This document shows, piece by piece, positions 38,472 to 50,090 of a stretch of DNA of 64,000 bases. The notes under the pieces were generated by a model. That model was not told the DNA's origin and made no database searches. It saw nothing but the letters and a program-made list of their open reading frames with translations. Both the position numbers and the translations under genes were made by a program. The stretch is from Lysobacter sp. TY2-98 (GTDB lineage: Bacteria > Pseudomonadota > Gammaproteobacteria > Xanthomonadales > Xanthomonadaceae). The number at the start of each line of letters is the position of its first letter. Position 1 is the first letter of the stretch. Location of the stretch: NCBI RefSeq assembly GCF_003367355.1, contig NZ_CP031413.1:2560001-2624000 (forward strand). Direction: 5' to 3'.

Positions 38472-40649
38472 TCAGATCTTCTGCAGGTTCGCGAACGCCG
38501 CGACCAGCCACTTGCTGCCGACGTCGTCGAAGTTCACCTGCACGCGCGCGTGCGCGCCGCTGCCTTCGACGTCGGTGACGGTGCCGGTGCCAAAGGTGGG
38601 ATGACGCACCGACGCGCCCAGCGGAATCGCGGGCGTTTCGGCCAGGCTGGTGTCGGTGCGACGACTGCCGGCGCCGTACACCGGCCGCGACACCTGCACC
38701 TTCGGCCGCACCTCGTGCACGAGTGACGACGGTATCTCGCGCAGGAAGCGCGACGGCATGCCGTACATGTCCATGCCGTGGATGCGGCGCGCTTCGGCGT
38801 AGCTCAGCACGAGCTTCTCGCGGGCGCGGGTGATGCCCACATAGGCGAGGCGACGCTCCTCCTCCATGCGACCCGCTTCTTCGGCGGAGCGGTTGTTCGG
38901 GAACAGCCCTTCCTCGAGGCCGACCAGGAACACCAGCGGAAACTCCAGGCCCTTCGCGCTGTGCAGCGTCATCAGCTGCACGCCGTCCTGGTCCGCGCGT
39001 GCCTGGCCCTCACCGGCTTCGAGCGCGGCATAGGACAGGAACGCCACAAGCTCGGGCAGTTCGACCTCGTCCTCGTCGTCTTCGCGCCAGTTGAAGCGCG
39101 ACGCCACCGACACGAGTTCGTCGAGGTTGTCGACGCGCGAATCGAGCTGGCCCTTCTGCTCGCGCGCGTAGAACTCGCGAAGACCCGAACGCAGCAGTAC
39201 GTGGTCGATCTTTTCCGGCAGCGTGCGGTCGACGCACTCGGCCTGCAGGTCGTCGATCAGCTTGAGGAAGGTCGCAAGCGCATTGCGCGCACGCGCGGCG
39301 AGCGCGGTGCCTGAAGCCAGTTTCACCGCCGCGGCGGCCAGCGGGAAGCCTTCCGCCCGCGCGAGCCGGCGCACTTCGTCCAGCGTGCGTTCGCCGATGC
39401 CACGTGTGGGCGTGTTGACCGCGCGTTCGAACGCGGCGTCATCCGCACGATTGGTGATCAGGCGCAGGTAAGCGAGCGCGTCCTTGATTTCCGCTCGCTC
39501 GAAGAAGCGCAGGCCGCCGTAGACGCGATACGGAACCTGCTCGCCGATCAGCACTTCTTCGAAGGCGCGCGACTGCGCGTTCGAGCGGTACAGCACGGCG
39601 ACATCGCGATAGCTGCCGCCCGCCTGCACCCACTGTTTGGCGCGTTCGACGACGAAACGCGCCTCGTCGATCTCGTTGTAGGCGGCGTACAGATCGATGG
39701 GATCGCCACCGGCGACGTCGGTCCACAGCTTCTTGCCGAGGCGCCCGGGGTTATGCGCGATCACCGCGTTCGCGGCGTCGAGGATGGTCGATGTGGAGCG
39801 GTAGTTCTGCTCGAGGCGGATCGTCTTGGCGCTGTCGAAGTCGCGCAGGAATTTCTGCACGTTCTCGACTTTGGCGCCACGCCAGCCGTAGATCGCCTGG
39901 TCGTCGTCGCCGACCACGAACACCTGCCCCGTATCGCCCGCGAGCACGCGGATGAAGGCGTACTGGATGTCGTTGGTGTCCTGGAACTCATCGACCAGGA
40001 TCTGCTTGAAACGGTTGCGGTAGTGCGACAGCAGTTGCGGCGAGTCGCGCAGCAACTCATGGGCGCGCAGCAGCAGCTCGGCGAAGTCGACGAGTCCGGC
40101 GCGATCGCAACGCTCCTGGTACGCCGCGTAGATGCGACGCATGGTGTCGGTCCACTCGTCCTCGCCGCCTTGGATGTTCTGCGCACGGCGCCCTTCATCC
40201 TTGCGCGCGTTGATCCACCACGCGGCCTGGCGCGGCGGATAGCGCGTTTCGTCGAGTTCGAGGCCCTGCATGACGCGCTTCACGAGGCGCAGCTGGTCGT
40301 CCGAATCCAGCACCTGGAAACCTTCGGGCAGGTTGGCCTGCTGGAAGTGCAGGCGCAGCAGCCGGTGCGCGAGGCCGTGGAACGTGCCCAGCCACATGCC
40401 GCGCACGCCGCCCGAGAGCTGCATGTCGACGCGGTGGCGCATCTCCGCGGCGGCCTTGTTGGTGAACGTGACGGCGAGGATGCCGTGCACCGGCACGCGC
40501 TCGACCTCGTTGAGCCAGGCGATGCGGTGGGTGAGCACGCGCGTCTTGCCGGAGCCGGCGCCGGCGAGGACGAGGTAGTGGCCGAGCGGTGCGCAGACGG
40601 CCTCGCGCTGCGCGGGATTCAGCGCGTCGAGAAGGTGGGAGACATCCAT
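38472..40649 (-). CDS. uvrD: DNA helicase II
   Basis: 725-residue superfamily 1A helicase acting in nucleotide-excision and mismatch repair. Walker A GAGSGKT (residues 30-36), VDEFQDTN (motif II), GDDDQAIYGWRGA (motif III), and MTLHSAKGLEFPLVFLVGLEEG and YVGITRARE (motifs V/VI) identify UvrD rather than Rep. The C-terminal PTFGTGTV-VNFDDVGSKWLV segment is the UvrD tail that contacts RNA polymerase. ATG 40649 is chosen; a GTG two codons upstream is possible. Lies 49 bp downstream of bphP in the same direction. Confidence 0.95.
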   Translation of the reverse strand: MDVSHLLDALNPAQREAVCAPLGHYLVLAGAGSGKTRVLTHRIAWLNEVERVPVHGILAVTFTNKAAAEMRHRVDMQLSGGVRGMWLGTFHGLAHRLLRLHFQQANLPEGFQVLDSDDQLRLVKRVMQGLELDETRYPPRQAAWWINARKDEGRRAQNIQGGEDEWTDTMRRIYAAYQERCDRAGLVDFAELLLRAHELLRDSPQLLSHYRNRFKQILVDEFQDTNDIQYAFIRVLAGDTGQVFVVGDDDQAIYGWRGAKVENVQKFLRDFDSAKTIRLEQNYRSTSTILDAANAVIAHNPGRLGKKLWTDVAGGDPIDLYAAYNEIDEARFVVERAKQWVQAGGSYRDVAVLYRSNAQSRAFEEVLIGEQVPYRVYGGLRFFERAEIKDALAYLRLITNRADDAAFERAVNTPTRGIGERTLDEVRRLARAEGFPLAAAAVKLASGTALAARARNALATFLKLIDDLQAECVDRTLPEKIDHVLLRSGLREFYAREQKGQLDSRVDNLDELVSVASRFNWREDDEDEVELPELVAFLSYAALEAGEGQARADQDGVQLMTLHSAKGLEFPLVFLVGLEEGLFPNNRSAEEAGRMEEERRLAYVGITRAREKLVLSYAEARRIHGMDMYGMPSRFLREIPSSLVHEVRPKVQVSRPVYGAGSRRTDTSLAETPAIPLGASVRHPTFGTGTVTDVEGSGAHARVQVNFDDVGSKWLVAAFANLQKI

Positions 40650-40698
40650 GCCCACAGTTTACGGGCCCGCTGTCGCAGGCCCGTCTCAGTCCGCAGGA

Positions 40699-42408
40699 CT
40701 ATGCGACGTCCGTGAGCGGCGCGACTTCGGCGAGTCGCTGCAGTTCGTCCTCGAGTGCGGAGATGCGCGCGTCGAGGCGGGCACTCACGTCGGGAGCGAG
40801 ATGGCTCAGGCCTTCCAGCATCTGCGCGAGCTGGTCGAGACGCTGGCGGCGCTCATCCATCGCGGCCTGCCGCCGCTGCTGGTCCAGCGCGGGCACGTCG
40901 ACGCGGGTCTGGATGCGGCGACGCTGCTCGGTCAGTACCTGGTGCAGGCGCGCCGCGCCGCGGCGGTCGGCGTCGCTCCACGGCGCGCTCCGACCGCGCA
41001 CGCTTTCGCGCCACACCGCGAACGAACGGCGCGGCGCGATGCGCAGGCCGTCGTCGGTGGGGACGAGGGCCTTCGCCGGCTCGCCCGCCCAGTTGACGGT
41101 CTGCACCTGTTCGTCGCGGAACAGCAGCAGCCAGTCGTCGGCCCCGAGTCGCAAGGCCAGCACGCCGGCGGTGGCATCACCGTCCATGGGCGCGGCCCAG
41201 TCGGCGGCGGTGTCGGTGACGGCGACGCTCACCGCGCCCTGCTGCTGCAGCCAGTCGACCAGCGACGCCACGCGTCGCGGATCCGGCGTCTGCCCGCTGG
41301 CATGCCAGCGCGACTGCGACCACAGGGCGGCGCCGTCGGCGCCGAGCGCGGTGCGCAGCAACGGCAGCTCGTCCATGAGCGCGCGATCGAAGTCGCGCGC
41401 CTGGGCCAGCCGCAGGACCAGCGCGTCGCGGACCTGCTGCGCATGTTCGAAGTGCGCGAGCGTCCTCTGCTGTTCGGCGGAAGCGACGCGCATCGACACG
41501 AACAGGCCGAACAGGTCGGCGGCGGCACGGACCGCCGGCGGCACGAGCCGCGGCACGCGGTGATGACAGGCGATCAGGCCCCACAGGCGGCCGCCGGCGA
41601 TGATCGAGATCGACATCGACGCCCCCACACCCATGTTGCGCAGGTATTCGAGATGCACCGGCGACACACTGCGCAGCGCGTGCTGCGAAAGATCGAGCGG
41701 GCGACCATCGTCGACGGTGCCGGGCACGATCGGCACGGGCTCGTAATCGACATCGGGAATCACGCGCACGCGGTTGCGCAGATACAGCGCTCGCGCCTGC
41801 GGTGGAATGTCGGACGCGGGAAAGCGCAGGCCAAGGTAGGGCTCCATGTCGTCCGCCCGCGCTTCCGCGATGACGTCGCCGGTGCCGTCGGGCAGGAAGC
41901 GGTAGACCATGACGCGGTCGTAGCCCGTCAACCCGCGCACCTGCGCAGCGACGAATTCGTGGAAATTCTCCGGCGGCTCGTGCGCGACCGCGCCGATCAT
42001 CGACTGTGCGAGCACCGTCGGCTGCGGCGACAGGCCGCGCTCGTAACGCGGCTCGATCTCGATGTGCACGAGGTCGTCGGCCACGTGCACGACGAGGTCG
42101 CACGCGGTGCCGAGCGGGCCGAGGTTGGCCTGCCCCGCACGCTGCGCCGTCGTATTGCCGGGCGTCACCATCGACAGCGTGTCGAGGATCGCCTGCAGCA
42201 CTTCCTCACTCGCGTAGTCGCGCAGCGAGCGTCCCAGCAGTTCGTCGACGCTGGCCCCGAGCAGGTCTTCGACGTTCGCCGAGGCGTGGCGCACCGTCCA
42301 GTCCGGCATCGCGCAGCTGACCAGGTAGCCATGGGCCTGGATGGCGCCGGACAGGTGGATCGGTTCCTTCGCGCAGCCCTCGGCGTCGATGGTGTTCAAA
42401 CGGGTCAT
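40699..42408 (-). CDS. bphP: Bacteriophytochrome photosensory protein (PAS-GAF-PHY) without recognisable output domain
   Basis: 569-residue red/far-red photoreceptor. The biliverdin-attachment cysteine is Cys12 (DAEGCAKEPIHLSGAIQAHG). The GAF domain has the chromophore motif RFPASDIPPQARALY and the conserved CHHRVPR histidine. The PHY domain has the tongue motif PRRSF. After about residue 500 there remain only some 65-70 mostly charged, coiled-coil-like residues (RRRIQTRVDVPALDQQRRQA onwards). I find no HisKA, HATPase, GGDEF, EAL or PAS output. The ATG overlaps the bphO stop (ATGA), so chromophore supply and sensor are translationally coupled. Confidence 0.93.
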   Translation of the reverse strand: MTRLNTIDAEGCAKEPIHLSGAIQAHGYLVSCAMPDWTVRHASANVEDLLGASVDELLGRSLRDYASEEVLQAILDTLSMVTPGNTTAQRAGQANLGPLGTACDLVVHVADDLVHIEIEPRYERGLSPQPTVLAQSMIGAVAHEPPENFHEFVAAQVRGLTGYDRVMVYRFLPDGTGDVIAEARADDMEPYLGLRFPASDIPPQARALYLRNRVRVIPDVDYEPVPIVPGTVDDGRPLDLSQHALRSVSPVHLEYLRNMGVGASMSISIIAGGRLWGLIACHHRVPRLVPPAVRAAADLFGLFVSMRVASAEQQRTLAHFEHAQQVRDALVLRLAQARDFDRALMDELPLLRTALGADGAALWSQSRWHASGQTPDPRRVASLVDWLQQQGAVSVAVTDTAADWAAPMDGDATAGVLALRLGADDWLLLFRDEQVQTVNWAGEPAKALVPTDDGLRIAPRRSFAVWRESVRGRSAPWSDADRRGAARLHQVLTEQRRRIQTRVDVPALDQQRRQAAMDERRQRLDQLAQMLEGLSHLAPDVSARLDARISALEDELQRLAEVAPLTDVA

Positions 42409-42950
42409 GCAGCCGCTCCGTAACGTGCATCGTCGAGGCAACGCTCGACACAGGCGAAGGCTTCGTTCGCGCCGGCACAGGCGGCGCGCTCTTCATCGGG
42501 GCTCAGACGCAGGGCGTCGAGCGTGGACAGCAATGTGCGCCAGGCATCGCCCTGCGCGTGCAGCGTGAGATACCGCGCGCCCTGCGTGGCATCGAAGCCG
42601 AGCGCTTCGACGCGTCGCAGCAACACGCGCGCGCCCAGCGACGAACCGGCGATCACGTAACGCCAGCCGAGGCGCGCATCGTCACGCGTGGCAGCGGGCG
42701 TCTCCAGATCGATGATGGGCGCGCCGCCGACGACGCCCAGGTCCGCGAGCAACGCGGCTTCACACGCCACCAGCTCCTCCGCATCGCCGAGCACGTGGCG
42801 CGCATTGGCGACAAAGCGGTGCATGGCACGCAGGAAGATCGCGTAGCCGGCGACGTCGTCGAAGGCGTCCCCCACCCGCGCATCGACGCGGGCATGGGCA
42901 TCGGCGGTCGCGTCACGGAGACGCCACCGCAGGGAGTTGGAGGGGGACAT
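42405..42950 (-). CDS. bphO: Biliverdin-producing heme oxygenase
   Basis: 181 residues; opens heme to biliverdin, the chromophore of the adjacent phytochrome. The proximal histidine lies in LRDATADAHARVDARVG (His19), and the distal-helix GSSLGARVLLRR motif is present. Length agrees with BphO-type enzymes. Upstream gene of the bphO-bphP pair, divergent from the secreted S9 peptidase gene with 95 bp between starts. Confidence 0.92.
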   Translation of the reverse strand: MSPSNSLRWRLRDATADAHARVDARVGDAFDDVAGYAIFLRAMHRFVANARHVLGDAEELVACEAALLADLGVVGGAPIIDLETPAATRDDARLGWRYVIAGSSLGARVLLRRVEALGFDATQGARYLTLHAQGDAWRTLLSTLDALRLSPDEERAACAGANEAFACVERCLDDARYGAAA

Positions 42951-43024
42951 GCAGTCACCCTAGCAGCCGTGGCTGAACCGTTCGGTGTGTATGCGCACAC
43001 TCGGCGACGCTTACACTCGCTTGA

Positions 43025-45310
<2,286 letters not shown>

Positions 45311-45316
45311 TCGCAC

Positions 45317-45343
45317 CGCGCGCCGGCCTGTGGTCGGCGCGCG
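45317..45343. terminator. GC-rich hairpin after the S9 peptidase gene
   Basis: Perfect 9-bp arms CGCGCGCCG/CGGCGCGCG with a 9-base loop, 7 bp after the stop, followed by a weakly T-rich tract. Terminator function is plausible but not strong. Confidence 0.4.
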
Positions 45344-45429
45344 TCTTCGCTGTCGTTCTCTCGTGACCTTCGGCGCATGGCCAGCCCGGCACTGCACGCC
45401 ATCCTCGACGCTTCCTCGGAGCCCTGACC

Positions 45430-47229
45430 ATGCACAAGCCCCTCGTCCTCGCCCTTTCGCTCGCGCTGCTCGCGCTTGGCGTCGCGCTGGCCGCGCCCGC
45501 CGCGCCGGCGGCCGCCAGCAAGACCGTCAAGAAGCCGGTGCCCGCCTGGGTCGCGCGCAGCAACGAGTTCGCGCAGATCCTGCAGAAGTCGCAGGGCCCC
45601 TTCCAGCCGGAGCAGCTCTCGTTCTTCGGCGTGCCGGGCTTCGACGACAAGGTCTTCGACTTCGGCCCGAACTATCCGGCGCGCTACCGCGAGGCCACCG
45701 CCAAGGCGCGCGACGAACTCAAGGCCAAGCTCGCGGTCGAGAAGGATCCGAACGTCCGCCAGGACCTCGAGATCCTGGTCCAGGCCGCGGACGACGCGAT
45801 CGAAGCCAGCGCGGTCAACGAGAAGATGACGCGTCCGTGGCTCGACGTCGGCCAGACCGTGTTCGGCGGCCTGCAGGGCCTGCTCTCCGACCAGACGCCG
45901 GCCGATCGCCGCGCGATGGCGGTCAAGCGTCTCCAGGCCTATGCGGGCATGGCGCCCGGCAGCACGCCACTGACCACGCTCGCGCGCCAGCGCTATGAAG
46001 AACGCGATCAGGCCGGCCTGCTGATGCCGACGCAGGTCGAAGTGCAGCAGTCGCTCGACAACCTCGAGACCTACCGCACCGGCATCAAGCAGCTCTTCGA
46101 CAAGTACAAGCTCGACGCCGGCCCCGCGCTGGCCGAGTTCGACAAGCAGCTCACCGACTACGCGGCGTGGACGAAGTCGACCGTGCTGCCGAAGGCGCGC
46201 ACGACCTACGCGCTGCCGCCGGAACTCTATGCGCTCGCACTCAAGAACGTCGGCATCGACATCGATCCCCGCACGCTGATCGAACGCGCGCAGATGGAGT
46301 TCGCGGAGACGCGCAACGCGATGCAGCAGATCGCGCCACTGATCGCCAAGGAACACGGCTGGAAGGACACCGACTACGTGGCCGTGATCCGCCAGCTCAA
46401 GAAGACGCCGATCGCCGACGACAAGATCGAATCGCATTACCGCACGGTGGTGATGCCGGAACTCGATCGCCTGATCGCGGCGAACCGCGTCGTCACGCTG
46501 CCCGATCGTCCGATGCAGATGCGCGTGGGCACGCCGGCTGAAAATGCCTCGCAGCCCGCGCCGCACTTCCTGCCGGCGCCGCTGGTGGGCAACACCGGCC
46601 AGCAGGGCGTGTTCGTGTTGCCGCTGTCGAATCCGAATGCCGGCGCCGACGGCCCGTACGACGACTTCAACTACCCGGCCGGCGCGTGGACGCTGTCCGC
46701 GCACGAAGGCCGCCCGGGCCACGAGCTGCAGTTCACCGCGATGGTCGAGCGCGGCATCTCGCTGGCGCGCACGCTGTACGCGTTCAACTCGGTCAACGTC
46801 GAAGGCTGGGCGCTGTATGCCGAAGCCGAGATGGTGCCGTACGAGCCGCTCGACGGTCAGCTCATCGCGCAACAGCTGCGCCTGCTGCGCGCCAGCCGCG
46901 CCATGCTCGATCCGATGATCAACCTCGGCCTCACCGACCGCGACACCGCGTTCGACTGGCTGGTGAACAAGGTCGGCCTGTCGAAGGCGATGGCGCGCCA
47001 GGAGATCGATCGCTACTCGGTCAACTCGCCGGGCCAAGCGGGCAGCTACTTCTACGGCTACTCGCAGCTGATGCAGCTGCGCACGGAAACCGAGATCGCG
47101 CTGGGCGACAAGTTCGATCGCAAGGCCTTCAACGATTTCCTGCTCGACCAGGGCCTGCTGCCGCCGAAGCTGCTGGCCAAGGCGGTGCGCGAGCAGTTCG
47201 TGCCGCAGCAGAAGGCGAAGAAGGGCTGA
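45430..47229 (+). CDS. Secreted DUF885 family metallopeptidase-like protein
   Basis: 599 residues with a signal peptide (LVLALSLALLALGVALAAPA). DUF885 proteins are putative zinc peptidases: the signature HEGRPGHELQ (His425, Glu426, His431) is followed about 30 residues later by NVEGWALYAE, giving the third ligand Glu. The C-terminal QAGSYFYGYSQLM is also conserved. Substrate unknown. With the preceding S9 peptidase it makes a pair of secreted peptidases, typical of proteolytic Xanthomonadaceae. Ends at a clear terminator. Confidence 0.9.
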   Translation: MHKPLVLALSLALLALGVALAAPAAPAAASKTVKKPVPAWVARSNEFAQILQKSQGPFQPEQLSFFGVPGFDDKVFDFGPNYPARYREATAKARDELKAKLAVEKDPNVRQDLEILVQAADDAIEASAVNEKMTRPWLDVGQTVFGGLQGLLSDQTPADRRAMAVKRLQAYAGMAPGSTPLTTLARQRYEERDQAGLLMPTQVEVQQSLDNLETYRTGIKQLFDKYKLDAGPALAEFDKQLTDYAAWTKSTVLPKARTTYALPPELYALALKNVGIDIDPRTLIERAQMEFAETRNAMQQIAPLIAKEHGWKDTDYVAVIRQLKKTPIADDKIESHYRTVVMPELDRLIAANRVVTLPDRPMQMRVGTPAENASQPAPHFLPAPLVGNTGQQGVFVLPLSNPNAGADGPYDDFNYPAGAWTLSAHEGRPGHELQFTAMVERGISLARTLYAFNSVNVEGWALYAEAEMVPYEPLDGQLIAQQLRLLRASRAMLDPMINLGLTDRDTAFDWLVNKVGLSKAMARQEIDRYSVNSPGQAGSYFYGYSQLMQLRTETEIALGDKFDRKAFNDFLLDQGLLPPKLLAKAVREQFVPQQKAKKG

Positions 47230-47250
47230 TCGCTCGGTCTCTCGCAATGC

Positions 47251-47280
47251 AAAACGCCCGCAGCGATGCGGGCGTTTTCT
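47251..47280. terminator. Bidirectional intrinsic terminator
   Basis: A 12-bp perfect stem AAAACGCCCGCA / TGCGGGCGTTTT with loop GCGA, then CTTTTG. The A-run and T-run flank both sides, so it can stop transcription of the DUF885 gene and of the convergent YdcF-like gene. Confidence 0.92.
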
Positions 47281-47302
47281 TTTGCAGCGTCGGCCGGGTA
47301 AC

Positions 47303-47986
47303 TCAGGTCACGCGCGCCAGCATGCGCTCGCTGCGCACGAAGCGCGCCCAGCGGGTGCCGATGTCGGCCCAGCAGATGTACGCGGCTTCCCCGGCAAGGC
47401 GCAGCAGCATGCGCGGAGTGAGACGCAGCCGCGGCTCCGCGGCGCAGAGTTCGACATCGAAGCCGAGCTGGCGCGCGAACAGCGCGCAGCGCGCGAGGTG
47501 GTAGCGGTTGGACAGCAGCGTCACGCGTTCGACGACGGCATCGCCGAGCATCTGCCGTGCATTGCGCAGGTTCTGCAGGGTGTCGCGCGAACCGGATTCG
47601 AGCTGCAGCGGTGTGTCCGGCGCGAGGCCGCGCGCGAACAGTTCGCGACGCGCGATCTCCGCTTCGCTCAGCTCGCCCTGCGCGCCACCGCCGAGCAGCA
47701 CCAGGTGCTGCGACGGACGCTCGCGCCACAACTGCGCGGCGCGATCCAGGCGCGCGGCGAAGTCGGTGTCGATGCGGCCACGCGGTGCGTGCTTGCCGAA
47801 CAGCAGCAGGTGCGCGCCCTGCTCCGGCGCGCACGGCGCGCGCAGCGCAGTGCGAACCACGTGCACGAGATAGGCGAGATAGACGAGTCCGGCCGAGAGC
47901 ACGCACGCGGCCAAGGTGACGATGCCGGTGAGCAGCACGTCGCGGTCGCGGAAGAGCGTGAACTGGTGATGGGCGCGGGACGACAT
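47303..47986 (-). CDS. YdcF/SanA-like DUF218 membrane-anchored protein
   Basis: 227 residues. One transmembrane helix near residues 19-44, then a DUF218 domain (HLLLFGKHAPRGRIDTDFAA, LVLLGGGAQGELSEAEIARR, GSRDTLQNLRNARQML, LLSNRYHLARC). Members of the family are linked to envelope integrity, but the reaction is not established. Divergent from the aryl polyene ketosynthase gene with 98 bp between starts. Confidence 0.82.
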   Translation of the reverse strand: MSSRAHHQFTLFRDRDVLLTGIVTLAACVLSAGLVYLAYLVHVVRTALRAPCAPEQGAHLLLFGKHAPRGRIDTDFAARLDRAAQLWRERPSQHLVLLGGGAQGELSEAEIARRELFARGLAPDTPLQLESGSRDTLQNLRNARQMLGDAVVERVTLLSNRYHLARCALFARQLGFDVELCAAEPRLRLTPRMLLRLAGEAAYICWADIGTRWARFVRSERMLARVT

Positions 47987-48084
47987 CGAAGCGGCCGTTC
48001 AGCCACACAGGGCCGACGTCGCGCGAGGATACGCCATGAGGGCGGCGTGAAGGATGACCGCTGGCATACTTCACCGCCCTGCCG

Positions 48085-49317
48085 ATGGGAGCCGCCGTGC
48101 CGCCGTCCGACCTCAGCCCGATACCGCCGCTCGCGATCCGTGCGTTCACCGCCACGAGCGCGCTCGGGCGTGGGCTGGACGCGCATCGACGCGCCCTGCG
48201 TGAAGGCCGCAGCGGCCTGCGTCGCAACGACTTCGGCGCGCAGCCGCTCGACTGCTGGATCGGTCGCGTCGACGGCGTCGAGGACGAAGCGCTGCCCGCC
48301 GAGTGGTCGCAATGGGAATGCCGCAACAACCGGCTCGCGTGGATCGCGCTGCAGCAGGACGGCGTGCTAGATGCCGTGCGCAACGCGATCGCGCAGTACG
48401 GCGCCGAGCGCGTCGCCGTGGTGATCGGCACCTCGACCTCGAGCATCGGCGCGACCGAGGAGGCGTACACGCGCCTGATCACCGACGCCGACGGCACCCC
48501 CAATTTCCCCGCCGACCTGCAGCGCCCGATCATCCACACCGTGCACTCGCCCGGCGACTTCGTGCAGCACGCTACGGGCGCACGCGGCCCCGCGGTGACC
48601 GTCGCGACGGCCTGCTCGTCGAGCGCGAAGGTGTTCGCGCAGGCCGCGCGCCTGATCGAAGCGGGCCTCGCCGACGCGGCGATCGTCGGTGGCGTCGACA
48701 CGCTGTGCGGCAGCGTGATCTACGGCTTCAACTCGCTGCAGCTGGTGTCGAAGAACCCCTGCAAGCCGTTCGACGCGACGCGCGACGGCCTGTCGCTCGG
48801 CGAGGCCGGCGGGTTCGCGGTCGTCGAACGCGCTCAGGACGGCGACGTCGGCCTGCAGCTGCGCGGCTATGGCGAGTCCTCCGACGCGCACCACATGTCG
48901 GCCCCGCATCCGGAAGGCCTGGGCGCGCAGTTCGCGATGCGCGATGCACTCGCACGCGGCGGCGTCGACGCCAGCGACGTCGGCTATCTCAACCTGCACG
49001 GCACCGCGACGCCGGCGAACGATCGCGCCGAATCGCTGGCGGTGAAGGCGATGTTCCCCGACACGCTGCACGCGAGTTCGACCAAGGCTTACACGGGTCA
49101 CACGCTCGGCGCGGCCGGCATCGTCGAGTCGGTGATTGCATTGCTCGCGCTGGAGTCGGGTGAATTGCCGGGGACGCTCGGCGCCTCGACGCCGGACGCG
49201 ATCTGCGGCCCGCAGATCCGCTTCGCATCGACCGCGCAGGCCATCCGCTACGCCATGAACAACTCCTTCGGGTTCGGCGGCAACAACTGCTCGCTGCTGT
49301 TCGGGCGGTCCGCATGA
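48085..49317 (+). CDS. Beta-ketoacyl-ACP synthase of the aryl polyene (xanthomonadin-like) pathway
   Basis: 410-residue FabF-fold condensing enzyme, expected to extend the polyene with malonyl-ACP. Catalytic Cys177 is in VATACSSSAKV and the two histidines are in LHGTATPAND and KAYTGHTLGAAG. It opens the rightward block of the pigment cluster; the next gene, a truncated partner without the cysteine, overlaps it by four bases, consistent with a KS-CLF heterodimer as known for ApeO/ApeC systems. Start ATG 48085. Confidence 0.92.
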   Translation: MGAAVPPSDLSPIPPLAIRAFTATSALGRGLDAHRRALREGRSGLRRNDFGAQPLDCWIGRVDGVEDEALPAEWSQWECRNNRLAWIALQQDGVLDAVRNAIAQYGAERVAVVIGTSTSSIGATEEAYTRLITDADGTPNFPADLQRPIIHTVHSPGDFVQHATGARGPAVTVATACSSSAKVFAQAARLIEAGLADAAIVGGVDTLCGSVIYGFNSLQLVSKNPCKPFDATRDGLSLGEAGGFAVVERAQDGDVGLQLRGYGESSDAHHMSAPHPEGLGAQFAMRDALARGGVDASDVGYLNLHGTATPANDRAESLAVKAMFPDTLHASSTKAYTGHTLGAAGIVESVIALLALESGELPGTLGASTPDAICGPQIRFASTAQAIRYAMNNSFGFGGNNCSLLFGRSA

Positions 49318-50090
49318 CGTTGACCGCAACGATCGAAGGCATCGGCTTCTGGGCCCCGGGCGTTCCCAGCTGGGAGGCCGCGCTCGCGCTCGTGCGCGAC
49401 GGAACGCGGGTCGACAACGCGCCGTCGCGCCCCTCGCCGCAACTGCTCCCACCCAACGAACGCCGCCGCGCGCCCGACAGTGTGGCGGTCGCCCTCGACG
49501 TCGCGCTCGCCGCGTCCACCGCTGCGGCGCGGGATCCCAAGACGCTTCCTTCGGTGTTCGCCTCGATGCACGGCGACCTCGCGATCACCGATTACATGTG
49601 CGCGACGCTCGCCTCGCAGCCGGATGCGGTGTCCCCGATCAAGTTCCACAACTCTGTGCACAACGCCGCCGCGGGCTACTGGACGATCGGCGCGGGCGCG
49701 ATGGTGCCGGCGACCTCGCTCAGTGCCTACGACGCGACGTTCGCGCAGGCCCTGATCGAAGCCTGCGTGCAGCTCGCGACCGGCGCGGAAGCGGTGCTGC
49801 TGGTCGCATTCGACGCGGCCTCGACCGGTCCGCTGGCCAAGGTCCAGCCCAGCGCCGGCCTGCTCGGCGGAGCGCTGGTGCTCTCACGCGGCGACCGCGG
49901 CCCGCGGCTTAGCCTGTCGCTTGGTGACGGCACGGTCGGCGAGCCCGCCGGTGCGCTCGCGTCATGCGCGCCGCACAATGCGATGCGACCGATGCTGCCG
50001 TTGTTCGACGCCCTCGCGGCTGGAAAGCCGCACTGCACGCTCCGGGCCGGTCCGGGCCGTGTCCTCGACGTGGAGATCCTGCATGGCTGA
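49314..50090 (+). CDS. Beta-ketoacyl synthase chain-length factor
   Basis: 258-residue partner of the ketosynthase. It aligns with the N-terminal half of KS folds but has lost the nucleophile: where the KS has ATACSSSAKVFAQA this has ATSLSAYDATFAQA, with Leu in the Cys position. It also lacks the C-terminal half and its histidines. In aryl polyene systems such proteins bind the active KS and set chain length. ATGA overlap with the KS gene and an 8-bp overlap with the glycosyltransferase gene. Confidence 0.88.
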   Translation: MTLTATIEGIGFWAPGVPSWEAALALVRDGTRVDNAPSRPSPQLLPPNERRRAPDSVAVALDVALAASTAAARDPKTLPSVFASMHGDLAITDYMCATLASQPDAVSPIKFHNSVHNAAAGYWTIGAGAMVPATSLSAYDATFAQALIEACVQLATGAEAVLLVAFDAASTGPLAKVQPSAGLLGGALVLSRGDRGPRLSLSLGDGTVGEPAGALASCAPHNAMRPMLPLFDALAAGKPHCTLRAGPGRVLDVEILHG

